IMG/VR virus record: IMGVR_UViG_3300033571_012032
Location: 1 to 39,732 of that record
Reading direction: 5' to 3' (one strand)
Source of the DNA: a virus
Length of the DNA: 39,732 bases
The notes below the pieces were generated by a model, which was not told the origin of the DNA, ran no database searches, and saw nothing but the letters and a program-made list of their open reading frames with translations. Within the stretch, counting starts at the first letter, position 1, and every line of letters begins with the position of its first letter. The position numbers were made by a program, and so were the translations under genes. Positions 25,715-33,157 of this stretch are shown here, piece after piece.

Positions 25715-26370
25715 TATAGTGCGCTCCAAAATTTAATAATGCAGATACCAGATCCACCGTTGTAGCCAGTCCCATTATTTTGAGCTGCACCACCACCACC
25801 ACCAGTATTTGCTACACCATTAGATCCGTTATCGGTTCCAGAAGATGCCGAGCCTCCACCATTAGCAGATGTTTGTTGACGACCGCTAGCTGAACCAGCA
25901 CCACCACCACCACGACCAAAAGCTCCTGGCTTTCCGTCGCCATTAGATGTTGTAGACTGATAGGAACCACCACCACCACCTAGCCTTGAGCCAAGCCCAG
26001 CAGAAACTCCGTTCCAGGTAGCCCCAGTTCCTCCAGGGACAGTAAAAAGAGCTCCAAATGAAGATGTTGTTCCAGTACCTGCAATTGATCCAGTAGAATT
26101 AATTCCTCCAACTCCTCCGCCACCAATTGTGATTGTGTAAGATGTTCCAGGAACTACTGCAAAAACGTTGTAGTCGACAGAACCTCCGCCGCCAGAAGAC
26201 TGCTCGTTCGAGCTAGCTCCTCCTCCGCCGCCACCACCGCCGCAAAGAATTACCTCTACAGAAGAAACGTCTGCTGGTGCTACCCAAGCCTGTGTAGAAC
26301 GGATAATTGTTGTTTTTTCAATTTTACCAGGAACAGAATAGTCAATAGGTGCGGTATTTGTGATTGGCAT
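25714..26370 (-). CDS. Glycine-rich tail adhesin-like protein
   Basis: This 218-aa protein has a short N-terminal part (TTIIRSTQAWVAPADVSSVE) and then long glycine runs (CGGGGGGGGASS, SSGGGGSVDY, LGGGGGSYQS, GRGGGGAGSAS, NTGGGGGAAQN), ending in GICIIKFWSAL. Gly-rich runs between beta strands resemble the polyglycine sandwich of T-even-like gp38 adhesins and Gly-rich fibre tips. It may be the host-binding tip. ATG 26370 overlaps the previous gene's end, and its own end overlaps the next start. Confidence 0.78.
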   Translation of the reverse strand: MPITNTAPIDYSVPGKIEKTTIIRSTQAWVAPADVSSVEVILCGGGGGGGGASSNEQSSGGGGSVDYNVFAVVPGTSYTITIGGGGVGGINSTGSIAGTGTTSSFGALFTVPGGTGATWNGVSAGLGSRLGGGGGSYQSTTSNGDGKPGAFGRGGGGAGSASGRQQTSANGGGSASSGTDNGSNGVANTGGGGGAAQNNGTGYNGGSGICIIKFWSAL

Positions 26371-26705
26371 CAGGCTACAATCTCACTTCCATTAACTGTA
26401 AAAGTTAAAGAGTTTGCGGTTCCGCTTCTAACTGTCAAAACATCGCTTGCGTTCATGGTTATCTTTGATTCAATAGTAGTTGTTGAGTTTGCTGGAATTG
26501 TTTGGTCGTAGGCAATTGCATTTGCTGTCCCTGCGGTTGCTCCGTCAATTCTTTGGAAAATTCTAAATGTTGCAGCAGTTGCGGTTGTGTTGCAAACAAA
26601 AATGCTAGAAATAATAGCCTCAGTTGCTGATGGCACTGTATACAGGTCAGCGTTGTTTGTAGTGGATGGGGCTTGCTGCCCTAAAGTTTTGTAAAAGTAA
26701 GCCAT
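26370..26705 (-). CDS. Small tail-associated beta protein
   Basis: This 111-aa protein (YKTLGQQAPSTTNNADLYTV; ISSIFVCNTTATAATFRIF) looks like a compact beta sandwich of the type found beside phage fibre genes. It has no membrane helix and a single cysteine. An AGGAA SD lies 5 nt from ATG 26705. It ends overlapping the glycine-rich gene, so the two are probably co-translated partners. Confidence 0.72.
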   Translation of the reverse strand: MAYFYKTLGQQAPSTTNNADLYTVPSATEAIISSIFVCNTTATAATFRIFQRIDGATAGTANAIAYDQTIPANSTTTIESKITMNASDVLTVRSGTANSLTFTVNGSEIVA

Positions 26706-26723
26706 GGTATTCCTATTCTATCA

Positions 26724-27506
26724 CTATATTACGAATGGGTGTATTGATGCATTAAGAGAATCTCCTGGATCACCCTTTGGTCCAGTTGGTCCTGCAAAAT
26801 TAGAAGATTGCTCAATCCAAAATCCATCGTAGTAAACATACATTCTTCCAGACTCTGCGTCAAACCATGCGTCTCCTTCAACTGGTGATGCTGCTGGTGT
26901 CCCTGAAACAAAGTAGTTGCCATCTGGGCCAGTTGGTCCAGTGGCACCGTCAGCTCCGTTAGTACCATTAGATCCAGACGCTCCAGTTGGCCCAGTTGCG
27001 CCCTCTAAAGCTAAAAGTGTCCAGGAACCTGGGGTGCCTACTGGATTAGCGTTTGTATTATCTTGAGTTGCAACGTAAGAAGAACCATTATAATAAACTG
27101 CATCGTAGGTTGTGTAGGCAGTAGAAGAACTCCAAGCGTTTCTCCAAAAAAGACCCTGCTCTCCAATTGGACCAGTAGCTCCTGTAGGACCCATAGCTCC
27201 AGCAGGACCCTGGTTTCCAACGCCTCCTTGGGCACCAGTAGCACCAGTAAATCCAGTAGGCCCTGTTGCACCAAGTTGGCCTTCTGGGCCTTGTGGACCT
27301 GTTGGACCAGCTACACCAGTTGATCCCTGTGGACCTGTTACAAGAAGAATTTCGTCTACATATTTTTTTGAAGCAGCTTCATTATTTGCTAATGGAGTTT
27401 CGGGTATAACAAGCTTCCCAGAAATGGTGACATTTCCAACAATGCCTGCATCTCCTGCAACTTGAAGGCCATTTTTGACCTTAAAATCTTTGTCTTGGGT
27501 AGCCAA
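26724..27506 (-). CDS. Collagen-like tail fibre protein, TTG start
   Basis: This 260-aa protein has the cap [19 protein letters not shown] shared with the 556-aa fibre protein, then Gly-X-Y blocks (including [19 protein letters not shown], about six GPT triplets), a short module ([20 protein letters not shown]) and a second module ([20 protein letters not shown]) shared with the 569-aa fibre protein. Translation starts at TTG 27506, 7 nt after SD AAGGAG. No ATG is available at this point. A TATAAT box lies 26 nt upstream, so this gene has a normal leader. Confidence 0.83.
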   Translation of the reverse strand: MATQDKDFKVKNGLQVAGDAGIVGNVTISGKLVIPETPLANNEAASKKYVDEILLVTGPQGSTGVAGPTGPQGPEGQLGATGPTGFTGATGAQGGVGNQGPAGAMGPTGATGPIGEQGLFWRNAWSSSTAYTTYDAVYYNGSSYVATQDNTNANPVGTPGSWTLLALEGATGPTGASGSNGTNGADGATGPTGPDGNYFVSGTPAASPVEGDAWFDAESGRMYVYYDGFWIEQSSNFAGPTGPKGDPGDSLNASIHPFVI

Positions 27507-27532
27507 AGCCTAACTCCTTAAGTGTTAGTTTA

Positions 27533-27538
27533 ATTATA
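27533..27538 (-). promoter_or_regulatory. -10 box with leader
   Basis: TATAATTAAACT on the minus strand repeats the box-plus-spacer seen at 18467-18478, but here it is 26 nt from a TTG start that has its own SD (AAGGAG). Confidence 0.45.
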
Positions 27539-27545
27539 TCACTAT

Positions 27546-27869
27546 CTATAAAATATAGTTGTTTGTACCAATAATTGCTACTCCAAGTGGTGCAGGGTTA
27601 TTGACATCGTAAGGCTTTACGGTTATGTTAGTAAAAGATACCCGAAAAGGCAAAAAATTTGAAATGTTGATTATCGAAAAGCTTGCTTCTTTTATGGTAG
27701 ACATTTTTTGATAGTCTACTAATGTTGCAGAAGCTGCTTTGGCAAATGAACCATTTGTTATTGTAGATATTCTACCCTCTGCGTCAACAATTTCTGATAA
27801 AGGGTATGAACTAGTTTCTATTAAGCCAAAAAGATTGTCTCTATTAGTTACTGTAACATTATTAGACAT
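27546..27869 (-). CDS. Unknown structural-region protein
   Basis: This 107-aa protein (SNNVTVTNRDNLFGLIETSS; ATLVDYQKMSTIKEASFSII; PAPLGVAIIGTNNYIL) is not a family I recognise. It is beta-leaning with no cysteine or membrane helix. I chose ATG 27869 because it overlaps the upstream stop by 8 nt (ATGTCTAA) with SD GAGGA. Its place among small virion genes suggests a minor tail protein. Confidence 0.68.
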   Translation of the reverse strand: MSNNVTVTNRDNLFGLIETSSYPLSEIVDAEGRISTITNGSFAKAASATLVDYQKMSTIKEASFSIINISNFLPFRVSFTNITVKPYDVNNPAPLGVAIIGTNNYIL

Positions 27870-28263
27870 TTTTAGTAATATCCTCGATAACAATAATGCT
27901 ACCCTTAGCTACAGTCCATACTTTAGCTAGTGAGTCATTAGTCATCTGGATATCAAAAACATCGCCTGTTTCTAAAATGTTAGATTGAGAAGCAGTCAAA
28001 GATACTGTCAAATCTCCAGCCTTATATTCACCAGGGTCTGCTGGATCTGGTGTTGGTACTGGTGTCAAAGTAACTACGGCAAGACCATTACGCTTAATAT
28101 CCATTTGAATATCCCACTCTGGAACATACAATGGAGCAAGGGCATCATCAGTTACATAAACTGTAAAAGCAGAAGTGTCTCCACGAACAACAGTCCAGGT
28201 AATTTCTGGTGGGGTATTTCCTACCAGGTATGCCCCAGTAGTTGAATTTCTTAAAGTAGCCAT
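27862..28263 (-). CDS. RGDT-type beta-sandwich protein (copy 2)
   Basis: This 133-aa protein shares a domain with the product at 32086-32469 and with the N-terminus of the 307-aa FN3 protein. The pattern is W-(V/I)VRGDT--F-V, W-IQMDI, and a final strand WTVAKGSIIVIED. This resembles the N-terminal domain of baseplate upper proteins (BppU-like) of Gram-positive siphophages, with moderate certainty. The ATG is 7 nt from TGCTATAAT. It is likely a virion attachment module. Confidence 0.72.
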   Translation of the reverse strand: MATLRNSTTGAYLVGNTPPEITWTVVRGDTSAFTVYVTDDALAPLYVPEWDIQMDIKRNGLAVVTLTPVPTPDPADPGEYKAGDLTVSLTASQSNILETGDVFDIQMTNDSLAKVWTVAKGSIIVIEDITKNV

Positions 28264-28270
28264 AACACTA

Positions 28271-28279
28271 ATTATAGCA
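28271..28279 (-). promoter_or_regulatory. Extended -10 box, leaderless spacing
   Basis: TGCTATAAT on the minus strand, 7 nt before ATG 28263, identical over nine bases to the box at 25461-25469. Confidence 0.6.
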
Positions 28280-28284
28280 CTATA

Positions 28285-29595
28285 TTAAGTTGTCGATATA
28301 TCTACCCAAGTAGATCCATTAAATCTTCTAGCTCTCTGAACTGGAACCCAGGTCTGACCATCCCAACGCCTAGCAATAATTAAATCTCTTGAAGCTGTGG
28401 AAAGTCTCTCACCAGGAAAAACTGTTTGTATAACAAACTGCTTTGTTGCTGGGGTAGACCCTGCTGGACCAGTAGCAGTAATGCCAAAGGTAAATGAATC
28501 TAAAGTCCCACCTGTATCGTTAAAGTAAGAGCCATCTGGTCTTTGCTCTGGTCTTTGTGTTGATCCCCCAATGGTTCCGTTTGTAGTGTTTAGAGTTAAA
28601 CCTGGTGGTAAGTTGCCATAAGCAAGAGCATAGCTTACTGCGTTAGTGGCAGTAACTGATCCAGCATAAGGAACTCCAATTTTTGCTATTGGGTAGCTTG
28701 CATCAGCTGCATACTCTGGATTTCCAATTGTTGAAGAGTTTATTGTTGCAGTTGGTCCAGTAGCTGAGGCAGTAAATGCAGCTACCCCCAAGGTGTATGA
28801 AGTTGCGGCCGATAGTGTTAAAAAAGTATAGCTAGTCGATGTTGTTGTCGTTACTGGATTACCGTTCAAAAAAAGCTGATATCCAGAAACACCAGTTATA
28901 GAGTTCCAGGAAAGCTGGATGCTGGTTTGAGTTTTAGTTCCAATAGTAAGTCCTGTTGGAGCAGCAGGTGCCCAAACAGCAGTTAGAGTGACGTTTGAAG
29001 AGGGTACCGTTGCAGAAGCCCCAGGATTGTATGTTACGCCATTGCTTCCAGACCAATTGACAAACGTATATCCTGTTCTAGTTGGTGCAGCACCTACTGT
29101 AAAAGATCCTCCAGGTGCAAGAGTTTCGCTTGCAGGGGCAGCTGTTCCTCCATTAGAATTATAGGAAATAGTTGTTAGTGTAAATAGAGGAACGTTAACG
29201 CTTACCTGTGCGCTAGTAAAAAAATCAGAGCCTTGGCCAGATACGGATACTGTTAAGGTTGTTGCTGAACCATAACTATATGGGATATATCTATTAAAAT
29301 AGTTATATACCTGAAGTGGGTTAGTGTTTGAAAAATTATATGGAATTGTACTACTACCACTAGCATCAGCAGTGCCACTAGTGCTGCCAGACCTTCCTCC
29401 AGGTAAGCTCCAAGATCTTGGTGCAGCTGGACCAAAGGCTGGTGTGCCTGGGTTCCTAAACATAAACACAGATGCAGCAATTTCTACCAGGGTTCCGCCA
29501 GTTGCGGCGCTTGTTCGTGCTTCAATTGATAAAGTATAGGCATCGGCTCTAGTGCCAGTAGCATCAAAATTAACAGAATTGGTATAGCTTGGCAT
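28285..29595 (-). CDS. Multi-domain adhesin-like tail protein
   Basis: This 436-aa protein has an N-terminal beta region (about 1-135), an InlB B-repeat-type domain (about 138-212: ISYNSNGGTAAPASETLAPG, then TRTGYTFVNWSGSNGVTYNP), an FN3 domain (about 213-297: QLSWNSITGVSGYQLFLNG) and a putative Ig/He_PIG-like domain (about 303-395: GNLPPGLTLNTTNGTIGGST). Its C-terminus reads RRFNGSTWVDIST. Such domains bind sugars or surface proteins. The start ATG 29595 lies 5 nt after the upstream stop. Confidence 0.82.
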   Translation of the reverse strand: MPSYTNSVNFDATGTRADAYTLSIEARTSAATGGTLVEIAASVFMFRNPGTPAFGPAAPRSWSLPGGRSGSTSGTADASGSSTIPYNFSNTNPLQVYNYFNRYIPYSYGSATTLTVSVSGQGSDFFTSAQVSVNVPLFTLTTISYNSNGGTAAPASETLAPGGSFTVGAAPTRTGYTFVNWSGSNGVTYNPGASATVPSSNVTLTAVWAPAAPTGLTIGTKTQTSIQLSWNSITGVSGYQLFLNGNPVTTTTSTSYTFLTLSAATSYTLGVAAFTASATGPTATINSSTIGNPEYAADASYPIAKIGVPYAGSVTATNAVSYALAYGNLPPGLTLNTTNGTIGGSTQRPEQRPDGSYFNDTGGTLDSFTFGITATGPAGSTPATKQFVIQTVFPGERLSTASRDLIIARRWDGQTWVPVQRARRFNGSTWVDISTT

Positions 29596-29600
29596 TTATA

Positions 29601-30407
29601 TCACCAGAACCAGAGGTCGTTTGCCTGTGCTCCAGTTGGTTGGGCTAATTGAACAAAAACTCTAGGAACTCTTTGTGATCCTGGCTGAGGATCTGTTACG
29701 TCAGATCTTAGGTAGTATCTATTGTCATGAAGATGCGTCGAGTCTGACTTACTATTAAGCCTTTCTTCGATTGTAAAACTTGGATCAATATTGTTTAAAG
29801 CATTGAGCTCGGTAGTTGTAATGTCAGACGCAACAATCATTCCGCTAGAATCTGTTACTGGAACCCTAGAGCCTGCTAAAGCAGTGCTACTAATTTTTAG
29901 GTTTATTTGGTTTTGTGTATAGTATCTACTATCGTGGGTGTGACCATCTTTTGAAAGAAGTACCCACGGAACCCAGGTAGTTATACCAGCTGCAGTTGTG
30001 CCAGCACGAACATAAAAATTATTTAAAGCGCCTGTAGTCTGATAAGTTTGAAAAGTTTGATTAGATTTATTTACAACGTTTAGATGTCCCACAGCCTCTA
30101 CTGGGTAATTAAGATTTAATGTAGGATTTGACGAGCTTAGGTAAAGAGCTGTTGACTGAATATCATTTACGTTTTGGTTGCTTGTCAGAGTTGTTACGCT
30201 TGAAAGACCAGCTTGCAAACTTGCTATATCCAAACTAAGTTTTTTAATCCATCCAGCAATAGAGGCTGGCGGGGTTGTTGAAATTTGAGAATCTTGTGTT
30301 GGAACGGTTTCTGTACCATAGTGGTAAAGATTAAAAGCCTTAATAATATCTGCGGCTTCTGTGTACTCTGGAATTTGAGTGGTATAAAGATTTCCAATTG
30401 ATGTCAT
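29601..30407 (-). CDS. Tail fibre protein with HxHDxRYY repeats
   Basis: This 268-aa protein carries the fibre repeat motif twice: HTHDSRYYTQNQINLK (about 185-200) and HLHDNRYYLRSDV (about 235-247). In T4-type long and short fibres such H-x-H motifs bind metal ions in an intertwined trimer. The N-terminal third has a helix (EAADIIKAFNLYHYG) and a coiled-coil-like stretch. The C-terminus (FVQLAQPTGAQANDLWFW) matches a strand of the SP-x-GD-WF modules in the collagen-like proteins. SD AGGAG precedes ATG 30407. Confidence 0.82.
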   Translation of the reverse strand: MTSIGNLYTTQIPEYTEAADIIKAFNLYHYGTETVPTQDSQISTTPPASIAGWIKKLSLDIASLQAGLSSVTTLTSNQNVNDIQSTALYLSSSNPTLNLNYPVEAVGHLNVVNKSNQTFQTYQTTGALNNFYVRAGTTAAGITTWVPWVLLSKDGHTHDSRYYTQNQINLKISSTALAGSRVPVTDSSGMIVASDITTTELNALNNIDPSFTIEERLNSKSDSTHLHDNRYYLRSDVTDPQPGSQRVPRVFVQLAQPTGAQANDLWFW

Positions 30408-30417
30408 TCTATATCTC

Positions 30418-31023
30418 CTATACTACCGTCGCCAAAACATGAATAACTCTTTCGCCAATTACGTTTTGCCAAACGGGTGTTCCTCCAACTCCACCAGTGG
30501 AATTATACTCAATTGCATTAATTGTAATTGTTAGAACCTGATCGTCTGCTACTGCATTTACCGCTAAAGAAATGCTAGAAGAAACGGGTCTCTTGGTTTG
30601 GTTTACACGATCTTCAATACTGCATTGAATAGCAAACTTTGAGACATCATAATTCTGGTTTTCAATAGTAAAAACATCGTTTAAAACTATTTCAACTGAG
30701 GCTGTTCCACCAGTAAAGGTTTTGGTTTGCTTAGTGCTAAAGATGTTTGGGAAAAGTTCTGCTAGAGGCGTCCAGTCTTCGTTGCCAGCTCCAACTTTTT
30801 GATAAATTGTTAGGTAGTCACCAGTTAAATCTGTCAAAACTATTACTAAATCAAAAATCTTTGAGTCAAATTCTTTTAGTGTAGTCGAAAGCCTTGGGTC
30901 AGCAGTTACTCCATAAATTCTACTGCCACGCTCGCCCTGGGTACCAAAATCAACATCTACATTAATAGAAGATGGTCCACCGAAAACGGTAAGGTCTAGT
31001 GCGGCTATTGTTGAATCAGTCAT
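30418..31023 (-). CDS. Minor tail/structural protein
   Basis: This 201-aa protein (SSINVDVDFGTQGERGSRIY, later FTIENQNYDVSKFAIQCSIE) is of a type often seen next to phage fibre genes, with the GTQG-RGS-I turn. It looks all-beta with no membrane segment. Its ATG 31023 lies 8 nt after the stop of the FN3 protein gene. Exact role unknown. Confidence 0.72.
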   Translation of the reverse strand: MTDSTIAALDLTVFGGPSSINVDVDFGTQGERGSRIYGVTADPRLSTTLKEFDSKIFDLVIVLTDLTGDYLTIYQKVGAGNEDWTPLAELFPNIFSTKQTKTFTGGTASVEIVLNDVFTIENQNYDVSKFAIQCSIEDRVNQTKRPVSSSISLAVNAVADDQVLTITINAIEYNSTGGVGGTPVWQNVIGERVIHVLATVV

Positions 31024-31031
31024 TTATAGAG

Positions 31032-31955
31032 CTACTCCTGAGTAGAAACTGTTTGAGATACTGCTGTACTTGCTCCACCTGTATTGCTGGCAATTAGAGA
31101 AACTACGTACTGTGTGCCAGGAGTTAAGCCTTCGTAAGTATAAGTAGTTGTTGTTGAGCTTAGGTTTGCTACTGGGTTTCCATCCAATCTTGCAGTGTAG
31201 CTAGTGTGGCCTCCTGCAGTTGGAGCAGCCCAGGTAACTGTAATTTCTGTGTCAGTAACAAGACCAAGATCAAAACTTGTAGGCGGTCCTGGTGGATTTG
31301 GCGGTGTATCTTCGGCATCTGTTACATAGACTGGGTTTCCAATTGTTGCTGCGTTAACGGCTGCAACTCCAAATATATATGAGTTGGCTGCAGTAAGCCC
31401 AGTAAATGTGTGAGTAAACTCGCTACCAGTTTTTGTAACTGTTGCAATAATTGTATTCGGGCTACTGGCTAGAGCATATCTAACCAAATAATTTCCAGGC
31501 TGTCCGCCGCTTGCTGGGGCTTGCCAGTTAACAGCTACAGATGTTTGGTTGTTGTAAGTAGCTAGTACGCTAGTGGGTAATCCAGCAGGTAGTAGTGGTG
31601 GAGTCAAAGGAATGAAGGTTACCTGTTCGGTAAGAGTAATTGTTCCAGTAAGCAACGTGTATACCAAAGAATATGGGGTATCTTGCTGTTTTCTAATTTC
31701 AACGTCATAGACCAAAGTTGTTCCAGCTGGCAAAGTCATGTCTGGAGTAATTGCACAAGTGATATATGTGTTATCTCCAGAAATTTGAGCATACCCAATT
31801 GTTTGTGAGGTAGACCCTCTTACTGCAGAAATTCTAAAAGCGCCCTGAAATCCGTTTAGGCTAAAGGAAGCGCCGTCGGCTGTTCTTGGGTATACTTTAA
31901 ATTCGTAGGTGTCCCCACGATAGTAATTAAAGTTATAAGTGCCTGGAAATGCCAC
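31032..31955 (-). CDS. Two-FN3-domain tail protein, GTG start
   Basis: This 307-aa protein opens with an RGDT-type beta sandwich (YYRGDTYEFKVYPR; about 1-115), followed by two FN3 domains (about 125-215 and 222-306; SVAVNWQAPASGGQPGNYLV and TEITVTWAAPTAGGHTSYTA). FN3 modules in phage tail proteins are thought to help sugar or surface contact. The start is GTG 31955, preceded by a near-perfect SD (AGGAGG, 5 nt) and, 16 nt upstream, by TGTTATAAT. Confidence 0.85.
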   Translation of the reverse strand: MAFPGTYNFNYYRGDTYEFKVYPRTADGASFSLNGFQGAFRISAVRGSTSQTIGYAQISGDNTYITCAITPDMTLPAGTTLVYDVEIRKQQDTPYSLVYTLLTGTITLTEQVTFIPLTPPLLPAGLPTSVLATYNNQTSVAVNWQAPASGGQPGNYLVRYALASSPNTIIATVTKTGSEFTHTFTGLTAANSYIFGVAAVNAATIGNPVYVTDAEDTPPNPPGPPTSFDLGLVTDTEITVTWAAPTAGGHTSYTARLDGNPVANLSSTTTTYTYEGLTPGTQYVVSLIASNTGGASTAVSQTVSTQE

Positions 31956-31971
31956 AATGTCCTCCTAGATT

Positions 31972-31980
31972 ATTATAACA
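31972..31980 (-). promoter_or_regulatory. Extended -10 box with SD leader
   Basis: TGTTATAAT on the minus strand, 16 nt before the GTG start, with AGGAGG between. It shows that the same type of box is used with a conventional leader as well. Confidence 0.5.
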
Positions 31981-31999
31981 CACAAAGAAATTAAAAAAG

Positions 32000-32086
32000 T
32001 TACTTATTGACCTTAAAAATTTTGCCATTTACTTTTACTACAGGAGGCAAATTTGGTGTAAGATTCGAAATTTTTAGGGTAGACAT
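32000..32086 (-). CDS. 28-aa microprotein
   Basis: ATG 32086 overlaps the upstream stop (TAATG) and has SD GGAGG at 9 nt. It reads MSTLKISNLTPNLPPVVKV, then NGKIFKVNK, stop. The coupling and SD support translation. The function is unknown. The beta-like sequence with a basic end could be a peptide part of the virion. Confidence 0.5.
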   Translation of the reverse strand: MSTLKISNLTPNLPPVVKVNGKIFKVNK

Positions 32087-32469
32087 TAGAGCCTTCCTCC
32101 AGATACATCAGCCAGTACAGTAATTGTCCCGATGACAGGAGTCCAAACAGTTCCGTCGTCAAGAGTTGCTTCTAGGTCAAATGCAAGCTCGCCGACAATA
32201 GAGCTATACCCAATTCCCCATTCTGCTGTCAAGCTAGCTGGAGCTACGATATCAACGTATCCTTGGCCGACGGTAACATTAAGAAGATCAAGAATATCTC
32301 CTCTAAAGTCATAGGTAGTTGACGCAAATACCCAATTGCTGATATCATAAGGAGTGGACTCGTCGTTTTCTAGGAAATCAACACGTAGTTTGGCTGTATC
32401 TCCACGAACAATGGTCCACTTAATGTTTGCTGGATTAGCTCCAAATACTTCAGGTCCGCAATAAGTCAT
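32086..32469 (-). CDS. RGDT-type beta-sandwich protein (copy 1)
   Basis: This 127-aa protein (IKWTIVRGDTAKLRVDFLEN; final strand TVWTPVIGTITVLAD) is a homologue of the product at 27862-28263. I chose ATG 32469 over the longer frame because the alignment with that paralogue starts there and a TATAAT box ends 9 nt upstream. The extra upstream codons would run across the promoter and terminator. It is the first gene of the structural region after the candidate origin. Confidence 0.72.
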   Translation of the reverse strand: MTYCGPEVFGANPANIKWTIVRGDTAKLRVDFLENDESTPYDISNWVFASTTYDFRGDILDLLNVTVGQGYVDIVAPASLTAEWGIGYSSIVGELAFDLEATLDDGTVWTPVIGTITVLADVSGGRL

Positions 32470-32478
32470 AGTAATATA

Positions 32479-32484
32479 ATTATA
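32479..32484 (-). promoter_or_regulatory. -10 box heading the late structural genes
   Basis: TATAAT on the minus strand, 9 nt before ATG 32469, with a second TATAAT at 32491-32496. It lies downstream (in the reading direction) of the stem-loop at 32507-32551. Confidence 0.5.
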
Positions 32485-32499
32485 CTCCCTATTATAAAC

Positions 32500-32551
32500 T
32501 AAAAGACTAGCATCCAGGATGGTGGGTATGAGAGACAACCCTGGATACTAG
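32500..32551 (-). terminator. Long stem-loop, likely terminator
   Basis: Bases 32507-32518 and 32540-32551 form a 12-bp stem with one mismatch, with a small GGGT/ACCC helix in the loop. On the minus strand it is followed by TCTTTTAG. It would separate transcription of the membrane-protein gene and origin region from the fibre genes. A regulatory-protein site is an alternative. Confidence 0.55.
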
Positions 32552-32573
32552 CCAAATAAATTATACCATATAT

Positions 32574-32606
32574 TGTGGATAACTCTGTGGATAAGTATGT
32601 GGATAA
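32574..32606 (-). repeat. Three DnaA boxes, 12-bp period
   Basis: TGTGGATAA at 32574-32582, 32586-32594 and 32598-32606. Each is a perfect match to TTATNCACA on the minus strand. Confidence 0.75.
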
Positions 32607-32649
32607 ACCTGTTAGTAAAATCGTTATCAAATCTTTATCAAAAAATTAC

Positions 32650-32677
32650 TTGACTCGATGATTTTTGTGTGTATAAT
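32650..32677 (+). promoter_or_regulatory. Rightward promoter into the A/T-rich tract
   Basis: TTGACT (32650-32655), 16 nt, TATAAT (32672-32677). It is the best -35/-10 pair on the plus strand here, yet no rightward gene follows for almost 700 nt. A short RNA or an origin-activating transcript is possible. Confidence 0.45.
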
Positions 32678-32788
32678 GTATATATATAAGATATAAGATA
32701 TATAAGAATATTAAGATAGCTAGATAGCTTTTATATATTATATATAATAATGAGTTTTTAAAATTTTCTAACTCTTGATATTTTAGTT

Positions 32789-33157
32789 TTAATTTTTGAT
32801 GTTTTTGGTGTTATTTTTAATTTCTTTAATTTCTTTTTGCAGCTCTATAAATTGCTCATCGCCTTCTTTTAATCTAGACTCAATTCTGTCTACAGCGTCT
32901 TTTACCGAGCTTCCACCATTATTTTGTAGTTCGCCATCAATGCGGTTAAGTCTTTCCATTACTCCTGGAACCGCTGCTCGTCCTGGCTCTTTCGGGGTGC
33001 CTGCCCAATCTCTCATAAACTTTTCCCAGGTATCGACCCAGCCATGAATTCGTTTAAGTAAAGGGCTTATAAATTTGACAACTAAAAACCATGCTCCTAG
33101 AATGATTCCAATAGAGCTGGCGACGCCAGTAATAAACATCATTTCATTATTTGTCAT
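32789..33157 (-). CDS. One-helix membrane protein with coiled-coil tail
   Basis: This 122-aa protein has one membrane helix (about 8-32, MFITGVASSIGIILGAWFLV) and then a charged, coiled-coil C-terminal half (VKDAVDRIESRLKEGDEQFI; ELQKEIKEIKNNTKNI). This resembles small DUF2746-like proteins near lysis genes in actinobacterial phages. A holin-like or membrane-anchored role is possible but unproven. I chose ATG 33157, placing the helix right at the N-terminus. TATAAT ends 9 nt upstream. It heads the leftward transcription of this window. Confidence 0.72.
   Translation of the reverse strand: MTNNEMMFITGVASSIGIILGAWFLVVKFISPLLKRIHGWVDTWEKFMRDWAGTPKEPGRAAVPGVMERLNRIDGELQNNGGSSVKDAVDRIESRLKEGDEQFIELQKEIKEIKNNTKNIKN

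Larger units (their letters stand above)
32552..32788. other. Candidate replication origin, no gene
   Basis: This gap has no credible gene. It contains three TGTGGATAA (inverse of the DnaA box TTATCCACA) at 32574, 32586 and 32598, exactly 12 bp apart, then two TTATCAAA copies. After these comes a nearly pure A/T stretch (about 32670-32790) with repeated ATATAAG and a palindrome AGCTAGATAGCT. DnaA boxes next to an easily melted A/T region are the layout of a DnaA-dependent origin. A rightward promoter reads into the A/T stretch. Confidence 0.55.

Noticed and set aside
27862-32469. RGD motif as an integrin-type cell-binding site
   Set aside because: It is a conserved strand-turn of a beta-sandwich domain in a bacterial virus and has no integrin partner.
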